A stretch of DNA of 64,000 bases from JAMBLL01 sp964387145. Its GTDB lineage: Bacteria; Actinomycetota; Acidimicrobiia; Spongiisociales; UBA5794. Location: positions 34,376-98,375 of the forward strand of contig CAYLVM010000002.1 in NCBI GenBank assembly GCA_964387145.1, given 5' to 3'. The position numbers and the translations under genes are program-made. The notes beneath the pieces were generated by a model, which ran no database searches, was not told where the DNA came from, and saw only the letters and a list, made by a program, of their open reading frames with translations. Each line of letters begins with the position of its first letter. Positions within the stretch are counted from its first letter, which is position 1. Shown piece by piece: positions 51,953 through 60,606 of the stretch.

Positions 51953-52849
51953 ATGGCCGACGAATCTCGCCGACCCATGACCGCACCGGCGGTGCGCGCC
52001 CGCAAGGGTGGCGCGAAGCTGAAGATGGTCACCGCCTACGACGCACCCACGGCTCGCATCGCCGACCGTGCAGGTACCGACATCATCCTCGTGGGTGACT
52101 CGCTCGCCAACGTGGTGCTCGGGTACGACAACACGCTCAAGGTCTCGATGGACGTCATGATCCACCACACCGCTGCTGTCACGCGAGCCAAGCCGAAGGC
52201 TCTCGTCGTCGGCGACATGCCGTGGCTCTCCTATCACACATCGACCGACGAAACGGTCAAGAACGCAGGCCGCTTCATCCGTGAGGGTGGTGCAAGCGCC
52301 GTGAAACTCGAAGGTGGACGCAAGCGTCTTCCGATGATCGAAGCCGTTCTCGATGCAGAGATCCCCGTCCTTGGCCATCTCGGACTCACCCCCCAGTCGG
52401 TGAATACGATGGGTGGATACAAGGTGCAGGGAAAGCACGCTCAGGATGCGTACGAGATGATCTCAGATGCCCACGCCATCGCCGACGCCGGCGTGTTTGC
52501 CATCGTCCTCGAAGGTGTCCCCGACGTCGTTGCAGAGATCGTGACCAGCGAGGTTGCGGTCCCGACCATCGGTATCGGTGCAGGGATCCACTGCGACGGC
52601 CAGGTCCTGGTGTTCCACGATGTCACAGGCCTCGGGGCAGGCGAGTACATCCCGAAGTTCGTCCGCACCTATGCCAACCTCGCCGACGATGCGGTAGCCG
52701 CCCTCGAACAGTTCTACGCCGACATCGATTCGGGTGCGTTCCCGTCTGAGGCCGAGACCTATCACATGCCTGCTGAGTCTGAGGAGATCCTTCGCCATCT
52801 CGCCGATCCGTCAGACCACCTGATGGCCGACGAGGCGATGGAGGGCTGA
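51953..52849 (+). CDS. panB: 3-methyl-2-oxobutanoate hydroxymethyltransferase
   Basis: A 298-residue enzyme of pantothenate synthesis. Signatures are MVTAYDAPTARIADRAG, IILVGDSLANVVLGYDNTL, VKLEGGRKRLPMIEAVLD and IPTIGIGAG-type VPTIGIGAGIHCDGQVLVF. It uses methylene-THF, a link to the nearby fhs. ATG 51953. The 150-base leader contains no recognised riboswitch. Confidence 0.95.
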   Translation: MADESRRPMTAPAVRARKGGAKLKMVTAYDAPTARIADRAGTDIILVGDSLANVVLGYDNTLKVSMDVMIHHTAAVTRAKPKALVVGDMPWLSYHTSTDETVKNAGRFIREGGASAVKLEGGRKRLPMIEAVLDAEIPVLGHLGLTPQSVNTMGGYKVQGKHAQDAYEMISDAHAIADAGVFAIVLEGVPDVVAEIVTSEVAVPTIGIGAGIHCDGQVLVFHDVTGLGAGEYIPKFVRTYANLADDAVAALEQFYADIDSGAFPSEAETYHMPAESEEILRHLADPSDHLMADEAMEG

Positions 52850-52936
52850 GTACCGATCCTCCACGGGCCCGGCGCGCCCACCGAGGTAAGACCGGCACCA
52901 GATCAGGCGCTCCGTCGGGGTGGCTAGCCTCGCGAC

Positions 52937-53842
52937 ATGCGCTTGGCGAGCATCTTCCTCGACATCCTTCTCCCGGTGTTCCTCATCGTGGGCGCGGGAG
53001 CCGTTGCCGGTCGCACGCTCGAACTCGATACGAAGTCGCTGTCGCGTCTCGTCTACTGGGTTGTTGGTCCGGTGTTCGTGTACTCCATCCTTGCCACGGC
53101 AGACCTCTCGGCCGGACTGGTCGGGCGGATCCTTGCTGCCACGATGCTCGCCGTGCTTGGGTCCGGGATCGTCGCATGGCTCTCTGGCCGGGTGCTTGGC
53201 CGTCCGGTGAGGACTCGGTCTGCCGGTGTGCTGTCGTCCGTGTACGGCAACGTGGGCAACTTCGGGCTTGCGATCATCGCCTTCACCTTCGGTGCCTCGG
53301 CACTCGGATTCGCCGGGGTGGTCCTCGTAGCGGTCAACGTCACCGGTGTGTTCGTCGGGGTCGCTGCGGCACAGTGGCACGAGCGCGGGGCGTTGCGGGC
53401 TCTGGGGGCGGCGTTCATCGCTCCGATGACCCTTGCGGTGATTCCCGCCGCGATAGTCAACGGAGGAAACATTACCTTGCCGCTCTGGCTCGATCGTCCG
53501 CTGACGCTGGTCGCCGGAGCGCTGATCCCCGTGATGCTGCTGACCCTGGGAGCTCAGCTCGGCCAGATGACGAAACCCCACGTGAGCGTCGACGTTGTCC
53601 GTGTCCTCGTGGTGAAACTGGTCGTTGCGCCCCTCGTTGCAGCCGGTACGGTGATGCTTGTCGGTCTCGCTGGTGTGCCTGCAGGGGTTGTCATCCTCCA
53701 GTTCGCCATGCCACCGGCGGTGTTCACGTCGATCATCGCGCTCGAGCACGACCTGGAACCCGACCTCGTCACGACGACGGTGCTCGTCGGCACGCTCGTG
53801 TCGATCGTCACGATCCCCGTCGTGATCGCGCTCGTGAGCTGA
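52937..53842 (+). CDS. AEC-family transporter
   Basis: A 301-residue membrane protein with about ten hydrophobic segments, opening MRLASIFLDILLPVFLIVGA and containing SVYGNVGNFGLAIIAFTFG and LQFAMPPAVFTSIIALEH. The family (auxin efflux carrier) exports organic acids or malonate in bacteria; substrate here unknown. ATG 52937 lies 87 bases after panB. Confidence 0.85.
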   Translation: MRLASIFLDILLPVFLIVGAGAVAGRTLELDTKSLSRLVYWVVGPVFVYSILATADLSAGLVGRILAATMLAVLGSGIVAWLSGRVLGRPVRTRSAGVLSSVYGNVGNFGLAIIAFTFGASALGFAGVVLVAVNVTGVFVGVAAAQWHERGALRALGAAFIAPMTLAVIPAAIVNGGNITLPLWLDRPLTLVAGALIPVMLLTLGAQLGQMTKPHVSVDVVRVLVVKLVVAPLVAAGTVMLVGLAGVPAGVVILQFAMPPAVFTSIIALEHDLEPDLVTTTVLVGTLVSIVTIPVVIALVS

Positions 53843-53876
53843 GAGCGAGATCGCAGGTATCGGTGTCGCAGCCCCC

Positions 53877-54395
53877 CTACGACGTCGAGTACAGGAGTTT
53901 GACGACACCGTTGGAGAACGCACGTGACTGCACGAGGCTCAACCTGGTCGCGAGGGGTCTCGTGAAGAGGGGTACGCCGGTACCGAGTACCTTGGGTATC
54001 ACGTAGATCTCAAGGGTGTCGATGGCTCCCTGGTCGAGCCCATCGGTGATGACTTGCCCGCCCCCCATGACCCAGAGCCGCGTGTCGATCGTCACGGCGT
54101 ACTCCCTCACCGCAGCAGCGGTCGCGGTCGATGCGAACGTGATGTCGGCACCTTCGAGGATCGGGAGATCCCGTGAGGTCAGCACCAGTGCAGGGGTATC
54201 CCCGTAGGGCCAACCCCAATCGAGGATCTGCTCGTACGTCTTGGATCCCATGACGAGGCCACCGACGCCGGCGAGGAACCCGTCGAAGTCGTACTCCTCA
54301 GATCCGAAGTCGTCGAGGAATCCGACCGAGCCGCCCTCTTCCGCGATGTAGCCGTCGAGGGAGACGGCGACGTACGCGACAACATCTGATGCCAT
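53877..54395 (-). CDS. RibD C-terminal / DHFR-like reductase
   Basis: A 172-residue protein of the dihydrofolate-reductase-like fold. VVAYVAVSLDGYIAEEGG, GGLVMGSKTYEQIL and RLWVMGGGQVITDGLDQG are the NADPH and substrate regions of the RibD_C superfamily. Function may be folate, pterin or unknown. Convergent with the AEC gene. Confidence 0.82.
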   Translation of the reverse strand: MASDVVAYVAVSLDGYIAEEGGSVGFLDDFGSEEYDFDGFLAGVGGLVMGSKTYEQILDWGWPYGDTPALVLTSRDLPILEGADITFASTATAAAVREYAVTIDTRLWVMGGGQVITDGLDQGAIDTLEIYVIPKVLGTGVPLFTRPLATRLSLVQSRAFSNGVVKLLYSTS

Positions 54396-54477
54396 TGGAA
54401 GAGGGTATCAGGAGACTTGATGGCCGGCCACTGCGACCGATGTTGCCCACCCGGCGTGTGGCCCGTAGCCTTGCCGT

Positions 54478-55200
54478 ATGCGTTGGGCCGGGTTCGTGAT
54501 AGCGATCGTCGTCGGGGGTTTGGTTTCCCTGTGGGCTGTGCGTGACCATCTGAACTCTGGATCCATTGTTTTACTCGTTTCTGTTATTGCGCTCGGTCTG
54601 GCATGGCTCGCGTGGGTGACGGTGTCGGACACTCTGTCCTCGCGATGGTTTGCATGGCATCGGGAGTGGGCAGTGGTGGCCTCCCATCCTGTCGCCGTGT
54701 CGTTCGCATTGTTCTCCATCGGTATCACCGGATGGATGGCGAGCGGGATGGTCCCATCGTTTCCGATTGGCGCCGCTGTGGTCCTTGTCGGTTCGCTCGG
54801 GTTCCTCGCGTCGCTGGTGGATCATCGACTCCCTGCGCTCCTCGTAGCGACCGTCGCTTTGTTCGGCGTTGCAAGCGTCGCGGGTGTCGGTCTCTCGGCG
54901 CATGAGTCTGTGTCGGTCGAAACGGCGATCGTCGTGGGTGTCGTCCTCTTCACGACCGCCGTCGTTGCCCTCCTGATCTCAGGGTCGGTCTTTCGATGGT
55001 TCATGGTTGCGGTGGGGAGCCTCGCTGCCGGTTACGTTTGGAGCGGGATCGCCGTGCTGCAGTTCGTTCCCCTGTCGGTGCCGTTCAAGAGAGTCGCCAT
55101 TGCTGGGGTTCTCGGTGCATCGATCGTCGCGCTCATCCTGTCCCTGGTTGCCCATCGGCTGGATCGCGGCACTCGCGAGGTATCCAGAATCGGGGGGTAG
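54478..55200 (+). CDS. Hypothetical polytopic membrane protein
   Basis: A 240-residue protein with about eight hydrophobic segments and no recognised motif. Codon and base use near the start is lower in GC than the neighbours (for example the stretch at 54555-54600). I cannot assign a family. It lies ten bases before the DUF192 gene on the same strand. Confidence 0.6.
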   Translation: MRWAGFVIAIVVGGLVSLWAVRDHLNSGSIVLLVSVIALGLAWLAWVTVSDTLSSRWFAWHREWAVVASHPVAVSFALFSIGITGWMASGMVPSFPIGAAVVLVGSLGFLASLVDHRLPALLVATVALFGVASVAGVGLSAHESVSVETAIVVGVVLFTTAVVALLISGSVFRWFMVAVGSLAAGYVWSGIAVLQFVPLSVPFKRVAIAGVLGASIVALILSLVAHRLDRGTREVSRIGG

Positions 55201-55209
55201 GTTCCTGGC

Positions 55210-55719
55210 ATGCAAACGATCCCCGTCATCCTCATCGCCCTCGTGCTGTCGGCGTGTACCGCCGCGGTCGATTCTGGCGACGCGGTGTCTCCCGACGCAC
55301 CGGATACCACGACCTCATCGGCCACTCTGGCCATGCCTCCCCAGATCGCCGACTTCCGGGTCAAGGAGGTCCAGGTGGGCGGCAGACTGCTGACGCTTGC
55401 GATCGCCGACAACCCGTCACTGCGGTCCCAGGGTCTCATGGAGGTCACCGACCTCGAGGATCTCGACGGGATGCTCTTCTTCTGGCGTCACGACGGGGAC
55501 CCGTTCTGGATGAAGGACACGCTGATCCCGCTCGACATCGTGTGGTTCAACGAGGACGGGACGTACAAGGACCGAGCTTCGATGGTGCCCTGCACCGAGG
55601 ACCCCTGCGAGCGGTACTTCCCTGCCGACGGTCTCGAGTTCCGCTACGCCATCGAGGCCGCCCCCGGCACCCTCGACTACATCACCGAATCCTCCACCAT
55701 CCAGTACACCGACGACTGA
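55210..55719 (+). CDS. DUF192 lipoprotein
   Basis: A 169-residue protein with a lipoprotein signal (LIALVLSAC, Cys16), an acidic Thr/Ser linker and the DUF192 domain: RSQGLMEVTDLEDLDGMLFF and PFWMKDTLIPLDIVWF are the conserved signatures. Function of DUF192 is not known. Confidence 0.85.
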   Translation: MQTIPVILIALVLSACTAAVDSGDAVSPDAPDTTTSSATLAMPPQIADFRVKEVQVGGRLLTLAIADNPSLRSQGLMEVTDLEDLDGMLFFWRHDGDPFWMKDTLIPLDIVWFNEDGTYKDRASMVPCTEDPCERYFPADGLEFRYAIEAAPGTLDYITESSTIQYTDD

Positions 55720-55732
55720 CCCACCCCCCCTC

Positions 55733-55786
55733 AGGAGTCTGGCGCTGAAACAGCTCGGATACGAGCCGTACCGGCGCCAGAGTGAG
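55733..55786. repeat. 54-bp palindromic repeat, copy 7
   Basis: Left end AGGAGTCTGGCGC; the right end is degenerate (GCGCCAGAGTGAG). Between DUF192 and HhH-GPD genes, both rightward. Confidence 0.88.
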
Positions 55787-55812
55787 TGCAGACGGCTGGT
55801 ACCTTCCTCGCC

Positions 55813-56361
55813 ATGACGCAGATCTACTTCACCGAAGCGACCGACGCCAACACCCTGCTCGCAGAGAACCACTTCGCGCTCCTCGTAGGGATGACGCTCT
55901 ACCAGCAGATCCCCGTCGAGAAGGCTTTCGCCGGACCGTACGAGCTCGAGCAGCGTCTCGGTAAGCCGATCGATGCGCAGCTGATCGCATCGATGGATCC
56001 CGATGAGCTCGAGGTCGTTTTCCGTGAAAAGCCCGCTCTCCACCGGTTCCCGGCCAACATGGCGAAACGGACCCAGGCTGTGGCGAACTTCATCGTCGAT
56101 GAGTACGGCGGTGATCCAACCGGGTTGTGGGAGGGTGTCGAGACCCATGCCGAGCTGATCAAGCGGATCAAGGCGATGCCCGGCTTCGGCGACTACAAGG
56201 CCAGGGTCTACTCGGCGGTCCTCGCCAGACAGTTCGACGTCAAGCCTGCGGGGTGGGATGCAAAGCTCCCCGAGTGGCCCAACATCTCTGAGGTCGACTC
56301 TGCCGAGGGCCGCACCGAGATGAAGGCCCGCAAGAAAGCCTGGAAAGCCGCCCAGTCCTAG
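55813..56361 (+). CDS. HhH-GPD-type DNA repair protein, short
   Basis: A 182-residue protein that resembles the small helix-hairpin-helix GPD family. It has LYQQIPVEKAFAGPYELEQR, KRIKAMPGFGDYKARVYSAV (hairpin-like GFGDYK) and no clear iron-sulfur motif. Function is inferred as base-excision repair. ATG 55813. Its stop TAG is at the edge of repeat copy 8. Confidence 0.75.
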   Translation: MTQIYFTEATDANTLLAENHFALLVGMTLYQQIPVEKAFAGPYELEQRLGKPIDAQLIASMDPDELEVVFREKPALHRFPANMAKRTQAVANFIVDEYGGDPTGLWEGVETHAELIKRIKAMPGFGDYKARVYSAVLARQFDVKPAGWDAKLPEWPNISEVDSAEGRTEMKARKKAWKAAQS

Positions 56362-56413
56362 GCGTCTGGCGCTGATACGGCTCGCATACGAGCGCTGCCG
56401 GCGCCAGGGTCCG
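56360..56413. repeat. 54-bp palindromic repeat, copy 8
   Basis: Ends AGGCGTCTGGCGC and GCGCCAGGGTCC. The stop TAG (56359-56361) of the HhH gene overlaps the left end. Confidence 0.9.
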
Positions 56414-56495
56414 AGCGTCATGGCAAAGTGGATTTCGGCGTAGGCTGAGGGGGCGGCACCTGCACCATGCGTGTCGCTTTCACAAGGGGTGGATC

Positions 56496-57836
56496 ATGAC
56501 GTACGACGACACACTGAGTCACGATGAGGTAGCGGCGATAGCAGAAGAGGCGTATGTCTTGTTCTTCCCGATGCTCATGGGGTACCGGTACGCGTTCGGG
56601 TCGTTCCTCGTCCCCTCGTTGCCGTCCTACCGCGTGCCGTTGAACGTCCTCGGCGGAGAACCGGTGACGCTCGACCACACCTTCAAGGACGTCATCACCC
56701 CGAACGCCGACACCCCCTACTCGATGGCCGGACTCGATCTGCGGGCCGAACCGATGGTGCTGTCGGTCCCGGCGGTGAAGGACCGCTACTACGTCATGCA
56801 GTTCGAGGACCTCTTCGGGATGAACGAACACTTCGTCGGTACCCGTGCCACGGGCACCGATCCAGGCACCTATCTCATCGCCGGGCCGAACTGGGACGGG
56901 GAGACGCCCGAAGGGATCGACGCGGTCCTTCGCAACGAGACCGACCTCGTCTTCCTCATCGGGCGCACGCAGATCTTCGGGCCGCACGACGTCGAGGCCA
57001 CCGGCCGGGTGATGTCCGCCTACGATCTGCGTCCCCTCTCGGTCTATCTCGGTGGCGAGCCTGTGGCGGCACTGCCGTATGACTGGCCCGTGTGGAACGA
57101 TGATGCATCGAGAGACGAGCGCTTCATCACATACGCCAACGGTCTGCTCCCACTGTGCCAGCCGACACATCCCGATGAGGTGGAGATCATGGCTCGCTTC
57201 GCCCGGATCGGCCTGGCCCCGGGTGAGCCGTTCGACGTCGATGCCCTCGACCAGGGTGCGCGAGCAGCGCTGAAGGCCGGAGTGGATGCGGCTCGCACCC
57301 GCCTGGCAGAGATGTCCGAGAATATCGGGGAGAAGGTCAACGGTTGGACGAACACCGATCCGTTCGGTGACCGAGAGTTCTACGCGGGTGACTACATGCT
57401 GCGTGCCGTCGGAGCGATGGTCGGATGGGGAGGCAACGACAAAGTCGAGGCGTTCTATCCGATGGCGCGCACGGATGCAGACGGCGCCCCCTTCGACGGT
57501 ACGAAGCGGTACCGGTTGACCTTCGACACGCTTCCACCTGCAAAGGCGTTCTGGTCGGTGACGATGTACAACACGGAGTACGACGGTACGGCCGGGTTCT
57601 TCGTCGAGAACCCGATCGGGCGGTACCTCATCAACTCGACGACCGAGGGCCTCGTGTACGGGGAAGACGGTGCGCTTGCGATCACGATCCAGCACGACGA
57701 GCCCACCGACCCGGCCGAGCGCGCCAACTGGCTCCCCGCTCCCGACGACGCGTTCTACCTGGCTCTGCGCCTCTACTCCCCCGCCCAGTCTGCCCTGGAT
57801 AGCACCTGGACCCCACCCCCCGTCATCCGTCTCTAG
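56496..57836 (+). CDS. DUF1254/DUF1214 protein
   Basis: A 446-residue protein. The N-terminal DUF1254 has DHTFKDVITPNADTPYSMAG and RYYVMQFEDLFGMNEHFVGT; the C-terminal DUF1214 has FWSVTMYNTEYDGTAGFF and RYLINSTTEGLVYGEDGAL. No function is known with certainty. The stop TAG (57834-57836) lies at the edge of repeat copy 9. Convergent with a lipoprotein gene. Confidence 0.85.
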   Translation: MTYDDTLSHDEVAAIAEEAYVLFFPMLMGYRYAFGSFLVPSLPSYRVPLNVLGGEPVTLDHTFKDVITPNADTPYSMAGLDLRAEPMVLSVPAVKDRYYVMQFEDLFGMNEHFVGTRATGTDPGTYLIAGPNWDGETPEGIDAVLRNETDLVFLIGRTQIFGPHDVEATGRVMSAYDLRPLSVYLGGEPVAALPYDWPVWNDDASRDERFITYANGLLPLCQPTHPDEVEIMARFARIGLAPGEPFDVDALDQGARAALKAGVDAARTRLAEMSENIGEKVNGWTNTDPFGDREFYAGDYMLRAVGAMVGWGGNDKVEAFYPMARTDADGAPFDGTKRYRLTFDTLPPAKAFWSVTMYNTEYDGTAGFFVENPIGRYLINSTTEGLVYGEDGALAITIQHDEPTDPAERANWLPAPDDAFYLALRLYSPAQSALDSTWTPPPVIRL

Positions 57837-57888
57837 GCGTCTGGCGCTGAATCAGCTCATATCCGAGCCGTGGCAGCGCCAGAGTCCT
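57835..57888. repeat. 54-bp palindromic repeat, copy 9
   Basis: Ends AGGCGTCTGGCGC and GCGCCAGAGTCCT. The TAG stops of the DUF1254 gene and of the convergent lipoprotein gene (57889-57887) both use its edges. Confidence 0.93.
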
Positions 57889-59482
57889 AAGGGAGTGTGC
57901 AGACTTCGGCGGCAAGGGCTCGGGTGTACGACAGGGGTGTGTCGGGACCAACGGAGAAACCCGTGTCGAGGCAGAAGAACCACGACGCGTCGGGGGTAAC
58001 GAACACGGCTCGGGAACCGGCGAGGTCGATCGTCGTGTCGGGGCCGAGCATTGCGGTCGCCTCCGGGGCGGGGTAGAAGGTGACCCACGGCCAGGTGCCG
58101 TCGTCGGCGACGACGGGGATCTGGTTGGGGGCAGGCTCGGTCTCACCTACCCAGTCGGTCGCCACGAAGGGGCCGTTGAGTCGCCCGTCGGCGTTACGGA
58201 GGATGGAGCGCATGAACGAGAGATGCCTCGCTTCGTACGACAGGAGACCGTCGGGGTAGCCACGGTGCGTCTCCCACGTCGCGATGATGGTGTCGAGCGT
58301 CCGGCGGAGGTCGTCGATATCGGCCTCGAGCGGCGGTGGCTCGGTCGGGTTCTCGATATCTCCCTGGGAGACGCGCGAAGAGACACCGAGTTGCACCGAG
58401 TACCTGCCGTTCGAACCGGCGAGGCCTTCCATGTACCCGTAGTGAAGCGGTTCGTACCCCCACTCGTCCCGAGTCTCCCCCGACCCCTCCTGGATGATGA
58501 GGTGATAGGTGTGTTCGTTCGACGGGTCGTAGAGCGAGAGCTCCGTGCGTCGCCAGTCGTCGTCGCCGCTTTCGAGGAGCCGGAGATACGGTATGAGCTG
58601 CCGGCCCATGGCGTCCCACGCGAGCTTCTGTGCGGTCGACATGGCAGGTCTTCGCTGTGGTGATGCGAGCGCCGCGTCGACGAACCCCTGGTCGCCGAGT
58701 TCGAAGTCGGCGCTGCGGTACAGCCAGTTGCCGGTCACGTCGCTGAAGATCTCGTAGATCGGCTCCGGCGGTGGACCGTCCGGGTCGGACCACAGGTGCA
58801 CGGTCGCGCCATCGACGGTGTACGCATCGGATGGGAGCGCCGCGTCGACGGTCCCCGTCGGGTCGCCGTGCACGACGACGTCGGCTGCCCCCGCTACGTG
58901 TGCGTTGGACACCGCTACGGGAACCATCTGGCCGATGAGGGCAGGGTCGGCCCGCCACGGCAAGGTGGCGATCTCCTCCTCGAACGGCTCCACGATCGTC
59001 AGGGAACCGACGGCGACGACCCGGTCACCCAGGGTCGCCGTGACGCGATGATCCCCGGTTTCCACAGCGGTGCGGGTCGTTCTCGATCCGATTCGCTCGA
59101 CGAACGTCGTGGGAAGGGTGAACGCCCAACAGGTTGCGATCTCCCCGGCCTGGGTGATGGACACCTGGCCGATCGTCATGGAGTGGGCGGAGTCCTCAGT
59201 CTCGAAGGCGATTACCGGATCGGTGTCGCCGGTGATCGCAGCGCAGATCTCGACGCGTTTGCCGACAGCCTGGGCGGGCGGGTACGCGACCAGGTCGACC
59301 GGCTCACCGAACAGTGCGGTCGTGGTCCTCGGCTGTGTGGTTGCCGTTGTGGAGGTCGGCGGGGCCGTTGTCGTCGACGTCGTTGTGAGCGTGGACGGTG
59401 GCGGCTCGGTGGACGGCGCCGGGCTGCAGGCAGCCGCGATCACCCCGATCGCCACGCCGACGATCGCGACCCGGTACATCAT
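57887..59482 (-). CDS. Hypothetical secreted lipoprotein, 531 residues
   Basis: Lipoprotein signal with lipobox VIAAAC (Cys20, counted from ATG 59482), then a Thr/Pro/Ser-rich linker (about residues 21-56) and a long extracellular region. No catalytic motif is clear. The C-terminal part has YDPSNEHTYHLIIQEGSG and GNWLYRSADFELGD. ATG 59482 has GAGAGGGG six bases upstream. Function unknown. Confidence 0.65.
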   Translation of the reverse strand: MMYRVAIVGVAIGVIAAACSPAPSTEPPPSTLTTTSTTTAPPTSTTATTQPRTTTALFGEPVDLVAYPPAQAVGKRVEICAAITGDTDPVIAFETEDSAHSMTIGQVSITQAGEIATCWAFTLPTTFVERIGSRTTRTAVETGDHRVTATLGDRVVAVGSLTIVEPFEEEIATLPWRADPALIGQMVPVAVSNAHVAGAADVVVHGDPTGTVDAALPSDAYTVDGATVHLWSDPDGPPPEPIYEIFSDVTGNWLYRSADFELGDQGFVDAALASPQRRPAMSTAQKLAWDAMGRQLIPYLRLLESGDDDWRRTELSLYDPSNEHTYHLIIQEGSGETRDEWGYEPLHYGYMEGLAGSNGRYSVQLGVSSRVSQGDIENPTEPPPLEADIDDLRRTLDTIIATWETHRGYPDGLLSYEARHLSFMRSILRNADGRLNGPFVATDWVGETEPAPNQIPVVADDGTWPWVTFYPAPEATAMLGPDTTIDLAGSRAVFVTPDASWFFCLDTGFSVGPDTPLSYTRALAAEVCTLP

Positions 59483-59523
59483 ATCCAACCCCTCTCGACC
59501 GTACCCCACAGGCTAGATGCAAT

Positions 59524-59577
59524 AGGTGTCTGGCGCTGAATCAACTCGTATTCGAGCTGTATCGGCGCCAGACACCT
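59524..59577. repeat. 54-bp palindromic repeat, copy 10
   Basis: Ends AGGTGTCTGGCGC and GCGCCAGACACCT, a fully self-complementary end pair. In the divergent spacer between the lipoprotein and DUF559 genes. Confidence 0.92.
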
Positions 59578-59631
59578 GGGCACCGCGACAGACCTCTTCC
59601 ATTCACCGGCTCGGCGTGGCACGGTGGCGGT

Positions 59632-60606
59632 GTGGAGGATCGTGAACGCATGCTCAACACCATCGCCCGCGAGCAGCGGGGTGTGTTCACCATGCCCCAG
59701 GCCCTTGCATGTGGATTCCCAAGAGCAACGATCACGGGAAGGGTCGCCCGCGGTCTCTACGAGGGCATTCACCCCGGCGTATACGGCTTGGCCGGTTCGG
59801 AGGAGTCGTGGCATCGGGAGGTCCTGGCGGCCGTGCTTTCTGCAGCGGCTCCGTCGGCAGCCTCGCACCGCACGGCAGCGTACCTGTGGGGGATGATGTC
59901 GAAGCGTCCCGACATCACGGAGATCACGACACACCGACATCACAGATGTGACCGCTTCTCGTTCACGGTTCACGAGTCGAAGGATCTTCGGGCCTCCGAC
60001 ATCGTCGATGTCGACGGGGTACCGACCACGACGGCAGTGCGCACGGTGGTCGATCTCGGTGCATCGGCTCCCTCATGGCTCGTCGAACGCTGCCTCGATT
60101 CGGGTCTTCGCAAGGAACTCTTCACCGCGTGGGAGGTCCGGTGCTTCATCGCCCGCGTCGCCCGTCCGGGACGCACCGGTATCGGTACGATCCGGCCTCT
60201 CGTGACCGAGCGAATCGTCTGGAACAGCATCACAGAGTCGGATCTCGAGGACCTCTTTCGGGCGGTCGTCTCCCACCTCTCATATCCGATGCCGGATCCC
60301 CAGTTCAAGCTGTTCGAACCCAACGGCGAGTTCGTCGGGCGGTTCGACTTCGTCTACCGAGCGAGGCGAGCACTGATCGAAACCGACAGCGAGCGGTGGC
60401 ACATGGACCCGATCTCGTTCCGCAGAGATCGGGACAAGCAGAACCGTGCCCACGCCCTCGGATGGACGGTCTACCGGTTCACCTGGCGCCAACTCGTCGA
60501 CGACCCAGCTTCCGTCCGCTCCACCATCACCGCCATCTGGACCGACCGACAGGACTCTGGCGCTGAAACAGCTCGGATACGAGCCGTATCGGCGCCAGAC
60601 GCCTAG
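59632..60606 (+). CDS. AbiEi-like N-terminal plus DUF559 domain protein
   Basis: A 324-residue protein from GTG 59632. The first 60 residues match the AbiEi antitoxin N-terminal domain (GVFTMPQALACGFPRATITGR); the C-terminal third, with ALIETDSERWHMDPISFRRD and RTHALGWTVYRFTW-like segment, is DUF559, a VSR/PD-(D/E)XK endonuclease relative. The last 18 residues (DSGAETARIRAVSAPDA) are translated from repeat copy 11. Such proteins are common in actinobacteria; role unknown. Confidence 0.72.
   Translation: MEDRERMLNTIAREQRGVFTMPQALACGFPRATITGRVARGLYEGIHPGVYGLAGSEESWHREVLAAVLSAAAPSAASHRTAAYLWGMMSKRPDITEITTHRHHRCDRFSFTVHESKDLRASDIVDVDGVPTTTAVRTVVDLGASAPSWLVERCLDSGLRKELFTAWEVRCFIARVARPGRTGIGTIRPLVTERIVWNSITESDLEDLFRAVVSHLSYPMPDPQFKLFEPNGEFVGRFDFVYRARRALIETDSERWHMDPISFRRDRDKQNRAHALGWTVYRFTWRQLVDDPASVRSTITAIWTDRQDSGAETARIRAVSAPDA
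60551..60604. repeat. 54-bp palindromic repeat, copy 11
   Basis: Ends AGGACTCTGGCGC and GCGCCAGACGCCT. It is inside the open frame of the DUF559 gene. A CTAG at its right edge (60603-60606) gives TAG stops to both the DUF559 and the convergent DUF1501 genes. Confidence 0.93.

Noticed and set aside
51244..52032. Longer start for the PPOX gene through repeat copy 6
   Set aside because: The extra residues come from the palindrome and the divergent panB promoter; ATG 51723 gives the normal family length.
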